The notes under the pieces were generated by a model. It was not told the origin of the DNA. It did not search any database and was given only the letters and a program-made list of their open reading frames with translations. This document shows, in pieces, positions 28,944 to 38,477 of a DNA stretch of 64,000 bases (position 1 is the stretch's first letter; each line of letters begins with the position of its first letter). This DNA is from Cupriavidus necator N-1. Lineage in GTDB: Bacteria; Pseudomonadota; Gammaproteobacteria; Burkholderiales; Burkholderiaceae. The translations under genes and the position numbers were made by a program. The DNA is taken from positions 3,596,001-3,660,000 of the forward strand of contig NC_015726.1 in NCBI RefSeq assembly GCF_000219215.1, written 5' to 3'.

Positions 28944-30371
28944 TTGAGCACCACCCTGTACGTCCGCCTGCCGCACCGGCCGCATGACCAGCCGCAACCG
29001 TGGCAGTTCGGCACCCTGCCGTTCGCGCTGGTGCGCACGGCCACGGCCGACGCGGCGCGGCGTGGCCAGGCCCGTGCGGCACCGGAAGTGTTGCGCGAAG
29101 GCCACGCCCGCATCGCTGACCTGCCCGCGGCCGAGCGCCTGGTGCTGATCCTCGCCGCCAGCGACGTACTGCTGACCACCGCCAGCGTGCCGCCGCTGCC
29201 GCCCGCCCGTTTGAAACAGGCGCTGCCCAACCTGGTCGAGGACGCGCTCGCCACCGATGCGCAGCCGTGCCATATCGGCGTGGGCCCTGCCCTGGACGGC
29301 AGCGCCGCGCGCGGATCGCGCCAGCGGCTGCTGATGGTGGCCGACCGCGCCTGGCTGCGCGCCGTGCTCGACGCCTTTGCCGAACACCGCCACCGGCGCC
29401 GCCATGTGCTGGCCGCGCAGCTGTGCGTGCCGCTGGCCGCCGCCGCGCAAGCCAGCACCGAGCCGTCAATGGCGAGCACCGACGCGCCGCCGCCGGCGGC
29501 CACGCTGGTGGTCGAAGCCGCCGCCAGCGCCCTCGCCCGGAGCGGCGAGTTGAGCGATGCGTTAAGCGGCGAACTGCCCTCCGCCGCCTCCGACGCCGCG
29601 CGCCAGTGGCAACTGACCGTGCGCACCGGCGCCCACGCCGGCTACGGCTTGCTGCTGGGCGACGATGCCCTGGCCGCGTGGCAGGCGCTTGCGCCTGCCG
29701 GCACCTGGTATGCCGATGCCGACGCTGCCGCCGCGGCGCCGGTGCCCGACCTGCGCCAGGCCGCCCGCACCAGCTGGCAGCTGTGGATCGAAGGCGCGCA
29801 GGACTGCCTGCGCGAGCCGGCGCTGGACCTGGCGCAGTTTGAATTCGCGCAGGGCCGTGCCGACCGCTGGAACCTGGTGGCATGGCGCGTGCCGCTGGCA
29901 TTGCTGGCGGGCATCGTGCTGGTCCAGGTCATTGGCATGAACACGCACTGGCTGCTGCTGCGGCGCGAGCAGCAGCGGCTGGAAGCCGCGCAGCTGCAGG
30001 CGCTTCACGGCGCCTTCCCGCAGATCCAGACCGTGCTCGACGCGCCGCTGCAGATGCGGCGGCAGGTCGAGCAGCTGCGCACCGCCAGCGGCCGCAGCAC
30101 GCCGGAAGACTTCCTGCCGCTGGCCGACCGCTTTGCCCAGGCCGCGCGCAGGCTGCCGCCCGACGCGCTGCAGGCGCTGGAGTACCGCGGCCGCATGCTG
30201 GTGGTGACGCTCAAGCCAGGCACGGACACCGCTGGCCTGCGCAGCGCCGCGCGCCAGGCCGGACTGCAGATGGAAGAAGACAAGGCCGGAAGTGCCGCTG
30301 GCAGTACCAGCAGCAGCGCAGGCACCCCGGTGACGCCCGGCTCCCGCTGGACCGTCAGGCCCGGCCTGTAA
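28944..30371 (+). CDS. gspL: Type II secretion platform protein GspL
   Basis: A 475-aa protein: cytoplasmic actin-like domain that binds GspE (about residues 1-310, with ADLPAAERLVLILAASDVLLTTASVPPLPPARLKQALPN), one membrane helix near 313-332, and a periplasmic ferredoxin-like domain. The start is TTG at 28944, supported by AAGGAAACC directly upstream. The Ser/Thr-rich end (GSAAGSTSSSAGTPVTP) is lineage-specific. It is followed by gspM 14 bp later. Confidence 0.9.
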   Translation: MSTTLYVRLPHRPHDQPQPWQFGTLPFALVRTATADAARRGQARAAPEVLREGHARIADLPAAERLVLILAASDVLLTTASVPPLPPARLKQALPNLVEDALATDAQPCHIGVGPALDGSAARGSRQRLLMVADRAWLRAVLDAFAEHRHRRRHVLAAQLCVPLAAAAQASTEPSMASTDAPPPAATLVVEAAASALARSGELSDALSGELPSAASDAARQWQLTVRTGAHAGYGLLLGDDALAAWQALAPAGTWYADADAAAAAPVPDLRQAARTSWQLWIEGAQDCLREPALDLAQFEFAQGRADRWNLVAWRVPLALLAGIVLVQVIGMNTHWLLLRREQQRLEAAQLQALHGAFPQIQTVLDAPLQMRRQVEQLRTASGRSTPEDFLPLADRFAQAARRLPPDALQALEYRGRMLVVTLKPGTDTAGLRSAARQAGLQMEEDKAGSAAGSTSSSAGTPVTPGSRWTVRPGL

Positions 30372-30385
30372 GCGGGCCCACCAGC

Positions 30386-30994
30386 ATGAACCCCATGAAA
30401 GACACAGCCCGAAGCCAGACGCCACGCGCCAGCCGGCCAGGCGCGACCTCTGCGCTGCGCACGCGCCTGGCGCGGCTGCGCCCGTCCGTGCCGCAGGCGT
30501 GGCAGGAGCGCTTCAACGCCTTCTGGTCGGCGCGCAACCCGCGCGAACAGGCCATCCTGGGCGGCGGCGGCGCCGTGCTGGCGCTGGTGATCGGCTACCT
30601 GGTCCTGTGGGAGCCGGCCGCCGACGGCCGCGAGCGCCTGGCGCGCAACCTGCCCAAGCTGCGCGCCGACCTGGCCGAAATGGAAACCCTGGCGCAGGAA
30701 GCCCGCGGCCTGAAGGCCACGCCGGCGCCATCGCTGCGCGGCGACGCGCTCACGCAGGCGCTGCAGGACAGCCTGGGCCAGCACGGCCTGAAGGCGACCC
30801 GGCTGGCCGCCGGCGCCGACAACAGCGTGCAGGTGCAGCTGGACAAGGTGCCGTTCGGCGCGGTCAGCGGCTGGCTGCAGGACGTGCGCCAGCAGCAGCG
30901 CATGAAGGTGATCGACGCCCGTATCGTCTATGTCGGCGCCACGGCGCTGGTGAACGTCAGCGCGACCCTGCAGGGTCCGGGCGGCCGCAGCTGA
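30386..30994 (+). CDS. gspM: Type II secretion protein GspM
   Basis: A 202-aa inner-membrane protein with a basic cytoplasmic N-terminus, the typical FWSARNPREQAIL motif before one membrane helix (about 58-75), and a periplasmic ferredoxin-like domain ending with DARIVYVGATALVNVSATLQG. It pairs with GspL in the platform. Its stop overlaps the gspN start (TGATG). Confidence 0.9.
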   Translation: MNPMKDTARSQTPRASRPGATSALRTRLARLRPSVPQAWQERFNAFWSARNPREQAILGGGGAVLALVIGYLVLWEPAADGRERLARNLPKLRADLAEMETLAQEARGLKATPAPSLRGDALTQALQDSLGQHGLKATRLAAGADNSVQVQLDKVPFGAVSGWLQDVRQQQRMKVIDARIVYVGATALVNVSATLQGPGGRS

Positions 30995-31803
30995 TGGTAC
31001 GGCTGGAAACGCTGCGCCTGCCGCGCCACAAGCTGCGCCAGCCGGCCGCATGGCGGCGCCTGCGCTGGCTGGGGCTTGGCCTGGCGAGCGCCGCGGTGAC
31101 CGTGGTGGCGATGCTGCCGGCGGCATGGATCGCCGCGCGCGTGGCCACGCAGACGCAGGGACGGGTACTGCTGGCCGATGCCAGCGGCTCGCTCTGGCAT
31201 GGCAGCGCCACGCTGGCGCTGTCGGCCGGCGCCGGCAGCCAGACCGCGACCGTGCTGCCCGGCCGGCTGCAATGGACGCTGGCGTTCTGGCCGCTGCTGG
31301 GCGGCAGCGCGCGCCTGGTGGTGAGCCATTCCGAGGCCATGGCCGCACCGGTCGCCATCACCGTGACCCCCGGCGGCTGGAGTGCGCAGGCAGGCGCCAT
31401 CCGGCTGCCCGCGGCGCTGCTCGAAGGCATCGGCGCGCCGTTCAATACGCTGCGCCCGGACGGCCTGATGCGCGTGGACTGGTCCACGCTGCAGGGACGC
31501 TTTTCGGGCCAGGGCATGCGCGGCCATATGACGCTGCGCATCGAACAGGTGTCGTCGGCCGTGAGCCGGCTGCGCCCGCTGGGCAGCTACCGCGCCGAAA
31601 TCGACTGGACCGGCGAGGGTGGCGGCAAGCTGCAGCTGAGCACCATCGCCGGGCCGCTGCACCTGGAGGGCAGCGGCACGCTGGGGCGGCAGGCGCGCTT
31701 CGAGGGCACCGCGCACGCCGAGCCCGAAGCGGCAACGCAACTGACCAGCCTGCTGAGCCTGCTGGGACGACGAGACAACCATGTGACAAGGCTGCGCTTC
31801 TGA
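30994..31803 (+). CDS. gspN: Type II secretion protein GspN
   Basis: A 269-aa protein with one N-terminal membrane helix (LRWLGLGLASAAVTVVAMLPAAWI region, about 25-47), then a periplasmic beta-rich domain with GSLWHGSATLALSAG and LPGRLQWTLAFWPLLGG, typical of GspN. GspN is present only in some T2SS loci and is often dispensable. Translationally coupled to gspM. Confidence 0.88.
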   Translation: MVRLETLRLPRHKLRQPAAWRRLRWLGLGLASAAVTVVAMLPAAWIAARVATQTQGRVLLADASGSLWHGSATLALSAGAGSQTATVLPGRLQWTLAFWPLLGGSARLVVSHSEAMAAPVAITVTPGGWSAQAGAIRLPAALLEGIGAPFNTLRPDGLMRVDWSTLQGRFSGQGMRGHMTLRIEQVSSAVSRLRPLGSYRAEIDWTGEGGGKLQLSTIAGPLHLEGSGTLGRQARFEGTAHAEPEAATQLTSLLSLLGRRDNHVTRLRF

Positions 31804-31831
31804 TGCCTGGCCAATCCAGGAGCGCCCGGAA

Positions 31832-34270
31832 ATGACTATGAAAACCCACGCCATCCGACCTGTTTTCCACACCGCCTGCGCCCGCGCCGTGGCCCTGCTG
31901 TGCGGGCTCTCGCTGCTGGCGCCCGCGCCGTTGTGGGCCCAGCCCGGCGCGCGCACCGGCACCCCGCCCGCGCCGCCCGACATCACGCCGTCCAACCGCG
32001 ACCAAGTGGTGCTGAACTTCGTCAACGCCGACCTTGATTCGGTGGTCAAGGCGGTCGGCCAGGCCACCGGCAAGAACTTCGTGATCGACCCGCGCGTGAA
32101 AGGCACGGTCAACCTGGTCACCGAGCAGCCGGTCTCGCGCGCGCAGGCGCTGCAGACGCTGGGCTCGGTGCTGCGCATGCAGGGCTATGCCATGGTCGAG
32201 AGCAACGGCTTCACCAAGGTCGTGCCCGAGGCCGACGCCAAGCTGCAGGGCTCGCCCACGGTGATCGGTGCCAGCCCCAGCCGCGGCGACCAGGTGGTGA
32301 CGCAGGTGTTCCGGCTGAACTATGAATCGGCCAACAACCTGGTGCCGGTGCTGCGGCCGATGATCGCGCCCAACAACACCATCACCGCCTACCCGGCCAA
32401 CAACACGCTTGTCATCACCGACTACGCCGACAACCTGCGCCGGCTGGCGCGCATCATCGCCGCGGTCGATGCGCCGGCCTCGGGCGAGGTCGAGCTGGTG
32501 CCGCTCAAGCACGCCCTGGCCAGCGATACCGCGGCGGTGCTGCAGAAGCTGCTCGACCCCGGCGCCGCGGGCGCCACCGGCGGCGGCGCACCGGGCGTCG
32601 ACGCCAGCCTGCGCACCTCGGTGGTGGCGGAGCCGCGCAGCAATTCGCTAATGATCCGCGCCACCAGCCGCGCGCGGCTGCAGCAGGCGCGCCAGCTGAT
32701 CGAGAAGCTCGACCAGCCCTATGCGCGCCCCGGCAATATCTGGGTGGTGCCGCTGAAGAACGCCGATGCGGTCAAGCTGGCGGCCACGCTGCGCGCCATT
32801 GTCGCCGCCGACAGCAGCTTTGCCAGCGCCACCCAGCCCGGCGGGCAGGCCGGCGGCATCGGCGGCGCGGGGGGCATGACCAATGTCTCGACGCCGGCCG
32901 GCGGGCAGTTCACCGGCGGCGCTACCGGCACCCAGGCCAGCATGCGGACCGGCGCGGCGGGAGGCTCGGGCGGCGCCTATGGCAACTCGGCCTTCGCCGC
33001 ATCGTTCGGCACCAGTACCCAGCCGGCCACCGGCGGCATCATCCAGGCCGACCAGTCCACCAACTCGCTCATCATCACCGCCAGCGAACCGGTCTACCGC
33101 AACCTGCGCGGCGTGATCGACGACCTCGACGCGCGCCGCGCGCAGGTCTACATCGAGTCGATGATCGTCGAGGTGACCTCCACCCAGGCGAGCGAGCTGG
33201 GCATCCAGTGGCAGGGCCTGATCAGCTCGTCGAGCGGCAACAACAACGTCTTTGCCGGCACCAACTTCGGCACCGGCGGACAGAACATCCTGAACCTGAC
33301 CCTGGCCGGGGCGCTGGCCGACACCAACCGCACCGCCGCCATCGGCGTGGCGCAAGGGTTCGTGAAGGACATCGGCGGCCTGAACCTGGGCATCGTCAAC
33401 AAGGCGATGGGGCTGGGCGCGCTGCTGCGCGCGCTGGGCACCAACGGCAGCGTCAACCTGCTGTCCACGCCGAACCTGATCACGCTGGAGAACGAGGAAG
33501 CCAAGATCCTGATCGGCCAGAACATCCCGATCACCACCGGCTCCTATGCCCAGACCGGCGGCGCGGCCTCGGTCACGCCGTTCCAGACCTTCGACCGCAA
33601 GGACGTGGGCATCACGCTGCGCGTGAAGCCGCAGATCACCGACGGCGGGCTGGTGAAGATGCAGATCTTCCAGGAATCGTCGTCGGTGGTGCAGTCCACC
33701 GCCAACCTGATCCAGGGCCCGACCACCAACGTGCGCTCGATCGAGACCAATGTGCTGGTCGACGACGGCCAGATCATCGTGCTGGGCGGCCTGATCGAGG
33801 ACTCATACGGCGACGGCGTGCAAAAGGTGCCGCTGCTGGGCGACATCCCATGGATCGGCGGCCTGTTCCGCTCCGAGAACAAGAACCGTTCCAAGACCAA
33901 CCTGCTGGTGTTCCTGCGCCCCTATGTGATGCGCACGGCCGGCGCCGCCGACCGCCTGACGCAGGACCGCTACGACTATATGCGCGCGCAGCAGCAGGGC
34001 TTTGTTTCGCCTAACATCATGGTGCGTGATACCAACACGCCGTTGCTGCCGCCGGCCGACGCACCGGCCACGCCGTTCGTCGATCCGCGCGCAAACGGCC
34101 CGCTTGCCGCCCCGCTGCCCCTGCAGCAGTCCCTTCCGCAGAATGCCCCGCAGCCCGGCGTGCCGGGCCAGCCACAGCCCGTGCAGCCGGCACCGCAGCA
34201 GCTGCCGCAACCACCGGCGAATGCACCCCAGCCGCTGAGCCTGCGCGGCGAGTCTGCGTTCCAGAACTAG
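31832..34270 (+). CDS. gspD: Type II secretion outer-membrane secretin GspD
   Basis: An 812-aa secretin that forms the outer-membrane channel. It has a signal peptide ending PAPLWAQ (about residue 37), N0 domain (VVLNFVNADLDSVVKAVGQATGKNFVIDPR), N1-N3 repeats, a Gly/Ser-rich insertion in N3 (about 335-395), and the secretin domain with VPLLGDIPWIGGLFRS near 663. The C-terminus is Pro/Gln-rich. No pilotin gene is nearby. It lies 28 bp after gspN and 8 bp before gspE. Confidence 0.97.
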   Translation: MTMKTHAIRPVFHTACARAVALLCGLSLLAPAPLWAQPGARTGTPPAPPDITPSNRDQVVLNFVNADLDSVVKAVGQATGKNFVIDPRVKGTVNLVTEQPVSRAQALQTLGSVLRMQGYAMVESNGFTKVVPEADAKLQGSPTVIGASPSRGDQVVTQVFRLNYESANNLVPVLRPMIAPNNTITAYPANNTLVITDYADNLRRLARIIAAVDAPASGEVELVPLKHALASDTAAVLQKLLDPGAAGATGGGAPGVDASLRTSVVAEPRSNSLMIRATSRARLQQARQLIEKLDQPYARPGNIWVVPLKNADAVKLAATLRAIVAADSSFASATQPGGQAGGIGGAGGMTNVSTPAGGQFTGGATGTQASMRTGAAGGSGGAYGNSAFAASFGTSTQPATGGIIQADQSTNSLIITASEPVYRNLRGVIDDLDARRAQVYIESMIVEVTSTQASELGIQWQGLISSSSGNNNVFAGTNFGTGGQNILNLTLAGALADTNRTAAIGVAQGFVKDIGGLNLGIVNKAMGLGALLRALGTNGSVNLLSTPNLITLENEEAKILIGQNIPITTGSYAQTGGAASVTPFQTFDRKDVGITLRVKPQITDGGLVKMQIFQESSSVVQSTANLIQGPTTNVRSIETNVLVDDGQIIVLGGLIEDSYGDGVQKVPLLGDIPWIGGLFRSENKNRSKTNLLVFLRPYVMRTAGAADRLTQDRYDYMRAQQQGFVSPNIMVRDTNTPLLPPADAPATPFVDPRANGPLAAPLPLQQSLPQNAPQPGVPGQPQPVQPAPQQLPQPPANAPQPLSLRGESAFQN

Positions 34271-34278
34271 GCCCCGAC

Positions 34279-35832
34279 ATGGCTAGCGAAGTCCAAACTG
34301 CCCTGCCCGCCGGCGCCAGCGCGCCGGCCGAGACCCTGGAGCCGCCGTCGCCGATGGCCGCGCGGCTGGTCTCGTACGGCTTTGCGCGCGAGGCGCCGCT
34401 GCTGGTCGCGCACCAGCGCCCTGACGGACTGGAAGTCTGGGTGACCCGCGCCACGTCCCCGACCGCGCTGGCCGAGGTCGCGCGCGTGCACGGCGCGCTG
34501 CGCCTGCGCGTGCTTGAGCCCGAGGCACTGGAACTCGCCATGGCCGATGCCTACAACCGCCAGGACGCCGGCAGCGCCGCGCAGGTGGTCGGCGAGGTCG
34601 AAGGCGAGGTCGACCTGTCGCGCCTGATGCAGGACATCCCGGCGGTGGAGGACCTGCTTGAATCCGAGGACGACGCGCCGATCATCCGCATGATCAATGC
34701 GCTGCTGACGCAGGCCGCGCGCGAAGGCGCCTCGGATATCCATATCGAGCCGTTCGAGTCGTCGTCGGTGGTGCGCTTCCGTGTGGACGGTACGCTGCGC
34801 GACGTGGTGCGGCCCAAGAAGGCGCTGCACGGCGCGCTGATCTCGCGTATCAAGATCATGGCGCAGCTCGACATCGCCGAGAAACGCCTGCCGCAGGACG
34901 GCCGCATCACGCTGCGCGTGGGCGGGCGCCCGGTCGACGTGCGGGTCTCGACCCTGCCCACCGGCCATGGCGAGCGCGCGGTGCTGCGCCTGCTGGACAA
35001 GGAAGCGGGCCGGCTCGACCTGGCCAAGCTGGGCATGGCGCCCGGCACGCTGCGCGGCTTCGACCACCTGATCCGCCAGCCGCACGGCATCGTGCTGGTG
35101 ACCGGGCCGACCGGCTCGGGCAAGACCACCACGCTGTATGCGGCGCTGTCGCGGCTGGATGCGCGCACCACCAACATCATGACGGTGGAAGACCCGATCG
35201 AGTACGACCTGGACGGCATCGGCCAGACCCAGGTCAACGCGCGCATCGACATGACCTTCGGCAAGGCCCTGCGCGCGATCCTGCGCCAGGACCCGGACGT
35301 GGTCATGATCGGCGAAATCCGCGACCTGGAAACCGCGCAGATCGCGGTGCAGGCCTCGCTGACCGGCCACCTGGTGCTGGCCACGCTGCACACCAACGAC
35401 TCGGCCTCGGCGGTGACGCGGCTGGTCGACATGGGGATCGAGCCGTTCCTGCTGTCGTCATCGCTGCTGGGGGTGCTGGCACAGCGGCTGGTACGCCGCC
35501 TGTGCCAGCACTGCAAGAGCGAGGAAGTGATCGAGGTCACTGCCGCCGAGGCCGAGGTGCTGCACGCGCAGGGCAAGCCGCTGCAGACCGTGTGGCACCC
35601 GGTGGGCTGCGACAAGTGCGGCCAGTCCGGGTACCAGGGGCGCATGGGCGTGTATGAGCTGCTGACCGTCGGTGACGAGATCCGCACCATGATCCACCGG
35701 CAGGCGCCGGAGTCCGAGATCAAGCAGGTGGCACTGGCGCACGGCATGCACACCATGCGCGGCGACGCGCAGCGCTGGGTCGACAGCGGCGCGACCTCGC
35801 TTGAGGAAGTGCTGCGCGTGACGCGCGACTAA
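34279..35832 (+). CDS. gspE: Type II secretion ATPase GspE
   Basis: A 517-aa cytoplasmic secretion ATPase. Walker A GPTGSGKTTTLY is near residues 275-286, the Asp box upstream, Walker B VVMIGEIRD near 340, and a zinc-binding tetracysteine CQHC (409-412) with CDKC (444-447). The N-terminal domain that docks on GspL is shorter and Ala-rich. It powers pseudopilus assembly. Gene order D-E-F follows G-N here, unlike loci starting with C-D-E-F. Confidence 0.97.
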   Translation: MASEVQTALPAGASAPAETLEPPSPMAARLVSYGFAREAPLLVAHQRPDGLEVWVTRATSPTALAEVARVHGALRLRVLEPEALELAMADAYNRQDAGSAAQVVGEVEGEVDLSRLMQDIPAVEDLLESEDDAPIIRMINALLTQAAREGASDIHIEPFESSSVVRFRVDGTLRDVVRPKKALHGALISRIKIMAQLDIAEKRLPQDGRITLRVGGRPVDVRVSTLPTGHGERAVLRLLDKEAGRLDLAKLGMAPGTLRGFDHLIRQPHGIVLVTGPTGSGKTTTLYAALSRLDARTTNIMTVEDPIEYDLDGIGQTQVNARIDMTFGKALRAILRQDPDVVMIGEIRDLETAQIAVQASLTGHLVLATLHTNDSASAVTRLVDMGIEPFLLSSSLLGVLAQRLVRRLCQHCKSEEVIEVTAAEAEVLHAQGKPLQTVWHPVGCDKCGQSGYQGRMGVYELLTVGDEIRTMIHRQAPESEIKQVALAHGMHTMRGDAQRWVDSGATSLEEVLRVTRD

Positions 35833-35847
35833 AGCGGAGCCGCCCGA

Positions 35848-37065
35848 ATGCCAGCCTTCCGCTACGAAGCCGCCGACGCCGCCGGCAAGACCGACCGCGG
35901 CGTGATCGAGGCCGACAGCCCGCGCCAGGCGCGTTCGCAGCTGCGCGCGCGCGGGCTGACACCGCTGACCGTCGACCCGCTGGCTGGTGCCGGCCTGGCG
36001 CCGCGCAGCGGCAGCCAGCTGTTTGCGCGCAGGCTGTCGACGCAGGAGCAGGCGCTGTTCACGCGCCAGCTGGCCAGCCTGATCGTGGCCGGGCTGCCAC
36101 TGGACGAGGCCCTGGGCGCACTGGCCGACCAGGCCGAGCGCGCCTATGTGCACGAGCTGCTGGCCGGCATCCGCGCCGAGGTGATGGGCGGCAGCTCGCT
36201 GTCGGTGGCGCTGGCGCAGCACCCGCGCGACTTCCCCGACATCTACCGCGCGCTGGTCTCGGCCGGCGAGCACTCCGGCCACCTGGGACTGGTGCTGGAG
36301 CGGCTGGCCGGCTATATCGAGTCGCGCAACACCCTGACCTCCAAGATCCGGCTGGCCTTCACCTACCCCGCCATCGTCACGGTGGTGGCGTTCGCCATCG
36401 TGATCTTCCTGCTGTCGTACGTGGTGCCGCAGGTGGTGAGCGTGTTCGCCAACACCAAGCAGAAGCTGCCGACGCTGACCATCGTCATGCTGGCGCTGTC
36501 GGACTTCGTGCGCAACTGGTGGTGGGCGGCGCTGGCGGTGATCGCGGTGGCGGCGTTCAGCATCCGCCGCCTGCTGCGCCAGCCCGCGGTGCGGCTGGAA
36601 TGGCACCGCTGGCTGCTGACCGCGCCGCTGCTGGGCAAGCTGATCCGTGGCTACAACACCGCGCGCTTTGCCGGCACGCTGGCCATCCTGGTGTCGGCCG
36701 GGGTGCCGATCCTGCGCAGCCTGCAGGCCGCGGGCGAGACGCTGACCAACGAGGCGCTGCGCGCCAACGTGGAAGACGCCAACACCCGCGTGCGCGAAGG
36801 CGCCTCGCTGGCGCGCGCGCTGGCGGCGCAGAACCAGTTCCCGCCGGTGCTGGTGCACCTGATCCGCTCCGGCGAAGCCACTGGCAACCTGCCGGTGATG
36901 CTGGACCGCGCGGCCCAGGGCGAGGCGCAGGAACTGGAACGCCGCACGCTGTTCCTGACCAGCCTGCTGGAACCGCTGCTGATCCTGACCATGGGCGTGG
37001 TGGTGCTGCTGATCGTGCTGGCGGTGCTGATGCCGATCATCGAAATCAACCAGCTGGTGCGGTAA
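35848..37065 (+). CDS. gspF: Type II secretion inner-membrane protein GspF
   Basis: A 405-aa polytopic platform protein with two repeated cytoplasmic T2SSF domains (FTRQLASLIVAGLPLDEALGALADQ in the first, FAGTLAILVSAGVPILRSLQAAGE in the second) and three membrane segments, the last at the C-terminus (LLILTMGVVVLLIVLAVLMPII). It ends the gsp cluster and is followed by a strong terminator. Confidence 0.97.
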   Translation: MPAFRYEAADAAGKTDRGVIEADSPRQARSQLRARGLTPLTVDPLAGAGLAPRSGSQLFARRLSTQEQALFTRQLASLIVAGLPLDEALGALADQAERAYVHELLAGIRAEVMGGSSLSVALAQHPRDFPDIYRALVSAGEHSGHLGLVLERLAGYIESRNTLTSKIRLAFTYPAIVTVVAFAIVIFLLSYVVPQVVSVFANTKQKLPTLTIVMLALSDFVRNWWWAALAVIAVAAFSIRRLLRQPAVRLEWHRWLLTAPLLGKLIRGYNTARFAGTLAILVSAGVPILRSLQAAGETLTNEALRANVEDANTRVREGASLARALAAQNQFPPVLVHLIRSGEATGNLPVMLDRAAQGEAQELERRTLFLTSLLEPLLILTMGVVVLLIVLAVLMPIIEINQLVR

Positions 37066-37080
37066 GGACCTCTGCAAAAG

Positions 37081-37113
37081 AAAACGCCGGCGCGATGCCG
37101 GCGTTTTCTTTTT
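37081..37113 (+). terminator. Rho-independent terminator of gsp cluster
   Basis: An 11-bp perfect stem AAAACGCCGGC/GCCGGCGTTTT (37081-37091 with 37097-37107) around GCGAT, followed by CTTTTT. The A run on the left makes it usable on the minus strand as well, for the convergent NYN gene. Confidence 0.92.
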
Positions 37114-37148
37114 GGCGGGTGGGGCCGGCCTGACGCCGGCCGGCCACA

Positions 37149-38477
37149 TTACTCCGCTTTCTTGGCCGGGCGCTTGCGCGTCTTCCTGGCCGGTGAGCGG
37201 GCGGGCGCCGCCTCGGCAGCGGCTGCCTCGGGCTGGGGCTGGGCCTCTGGCTGCGCTTCAACCTGCGCCGACAGCACCGTCGTGCCCGGTGCGGCAAAGA
37301 TCGACTGGTCGATCGGCCACGGGGTTTCGCTCAGCGTCACGTCAGGGCGGCGCGTGGCGCGTTTGCGTGCGGGGCGGGCCTTGGACTCAGCCTGCGGCGC
37401 TGCCTCCGCCACCGGCTCGGCCACGGGCTCCGGTTCGGCCCCTTCGGCGGCGATGACAGACTGCCCGATCGCGGGTTCGCGCACTGGCGCCGGCTCAGGC
37501 GCCGCCTCTGGCTGGGCCACGACGGGTGCAGGCGGATCCGCGGGCACGGGCGCCGGTGCCGGCTGGCGGCGCGCTTCAGGCTGTGCCTGGGCCTGCTGGG
37601 CCTGGCGCTGCTGCTGCGACTGCTGCGACTGCTGCGACTGCTGCGACTGCTGCGGTTGGGATTGCTGCGGCTGCGGCTGGCCACGCCCGTCGCTCTCCCC
37701 GCCACCCTTGGAACGCTTCTTGAGCCGGATCCAGATGGTCTTGTTGTTGCCGCCGTTGCGGGTCTCGACCTCGAACAGGCCGGTGGCCTGCACCAGCTCG
37801 GAAAGCTTGCCGTAGCCGTAGTTGCGCGAGTCGAATTCCGGCGCCTGCTTGGCGATATGGTTGCCCATGCTGCCCAGCGTCAGCCAGCCGTCTTCATCCG
37901 ACACGGCCTGCGCCGCGTTCTGCAGCAGGCGCACCAGGCGCGAGTCCTGGCGCAGTTCGCCGGTGCTGCGCTTGCGCGTGGGCGCGGCAGCCCCGTCGAC
38001 GCCTTCGGTCCCTTCCGTATCCGCGTCGGCGCGCAGCACGTCGGAGTAGATGAACTTGTCGCAGGCGGTGACAAAGGGCTTGGGGGTCTTGCGCTCGCCG
38101 AAGCCATAGACGGTCAGCCCCTGCTCGCGGATGCGCGAGGCCAGGCGGGTGAAGTCGCTGTCGCTGGAGACGATGCAGAAGCCGTCGAAGCGCCCGGTGT
38201 AGAGCAAGTCCATGGCGTCGATGATCATGGCGCTGTCGGTGGCGTTCTTGCCCACGGTGTAGCGGAACTGCTGGATCGGCTGGATCGAGTGCGACAGCAG
38301 CCGCTCCTTCCAGCCGGCCAGGTTGGGCCGGGTCCAGTCGCCGTAGATGCGCTTGACGGCGGCCACGCCGTACTTGGCGACTTCGGCCAGCAGGCCTTCG
38401 ACGATGGCGGGCGCCGCGTTGTCGGCGTCGATCAGCACGGCCAGGGTCGCGGTGCCCTGGCGGGGGGAATTGGTCAT
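37149..38477 (-). CDS. NYN-domain (LabA/DUF88) protein with LOTUS domain
   Basis: A 442-aa protein. Residues about 10-150 form a NYN/PIN-like RNase domain with acidic residues in VLIDADNAAPAI, KNATDSAMIIDAMDLLYTG and VSSDSDFTRLASRIREQG. Residues about 170-250 form an OST-HTH/LOTUS RNA-binding domain (RLVRLLQNAAQAVSDEDGW to TGLFEVE). The remainder is disordered, with a QSQ repeat (about 274-289), Pro/Ala/Gln-rich sequence and a basic Lys/Arg tail. The pair NYN plus LOTUS suggests an RNA-cleaving or RNA-sensing role; no target is known. Confidence 0.88.
   Translation of the reverse strand: MTNSPRQGTATLAVLIDADNAAPAIVEGLLAEVAKYGVAAVKRIYGDWTRPNLAGWKERLLSHSIQPIQQFRYTVGKNATDSAMIIDAMDLLYTGRFDGFCIVSSDSDFTRLASRIREQGLTVYGFGERKTPKPFVTACDKFIYSDVLRADADTEGTEGVDGAAAPTRKRSTGELRQDSRLVRLLQNAAQAVSDEDGWLTLGSMGNHIAKQAPEFDSRNYGYGKLSELVQATGLFEVETRNGGNNKTIWIRLKKRSKGGGESDGRGQPQPQQSQPQQSQQSQQSQQSQQQRQAQQAQAQPEARRQPAPAPVPADPPAPVVAQPEAAPEPAPVREPAIGQSVIAAEGAEPEPVAEPVAEAAPQAESKARPARKRATRRPDVTLSETPWPIDQSIFAAPGTTVLSAQVEAQPEAQPQPEAAAAEAAPARSPARKTRKRPAKKAE
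37612..37656. repeat. 9-bp tandem repeat inside the NYN gene
   Basis: Four perfect copies of TGCTGCGAC (37612-37647) and a fifth imperfect copy (to 37656) encode Gln-Ser-Gln on the minus strand. The frame-preserving unit could vary in number by slippage. Confidence 0.85.

Noticed and set aside
35458..37149. A 563-codon minus-strand frame opposite gspF
   Set aside because: Composition is dominated by Gln, His and Arg and it covers the terminator; gspF explains the region.
37612..37656. Short direct repeats that might suggest a CRISPR array
   Set aside because: Units are 9 bp with no spacers and lie in frame inside a coding region; no cas genes are near.
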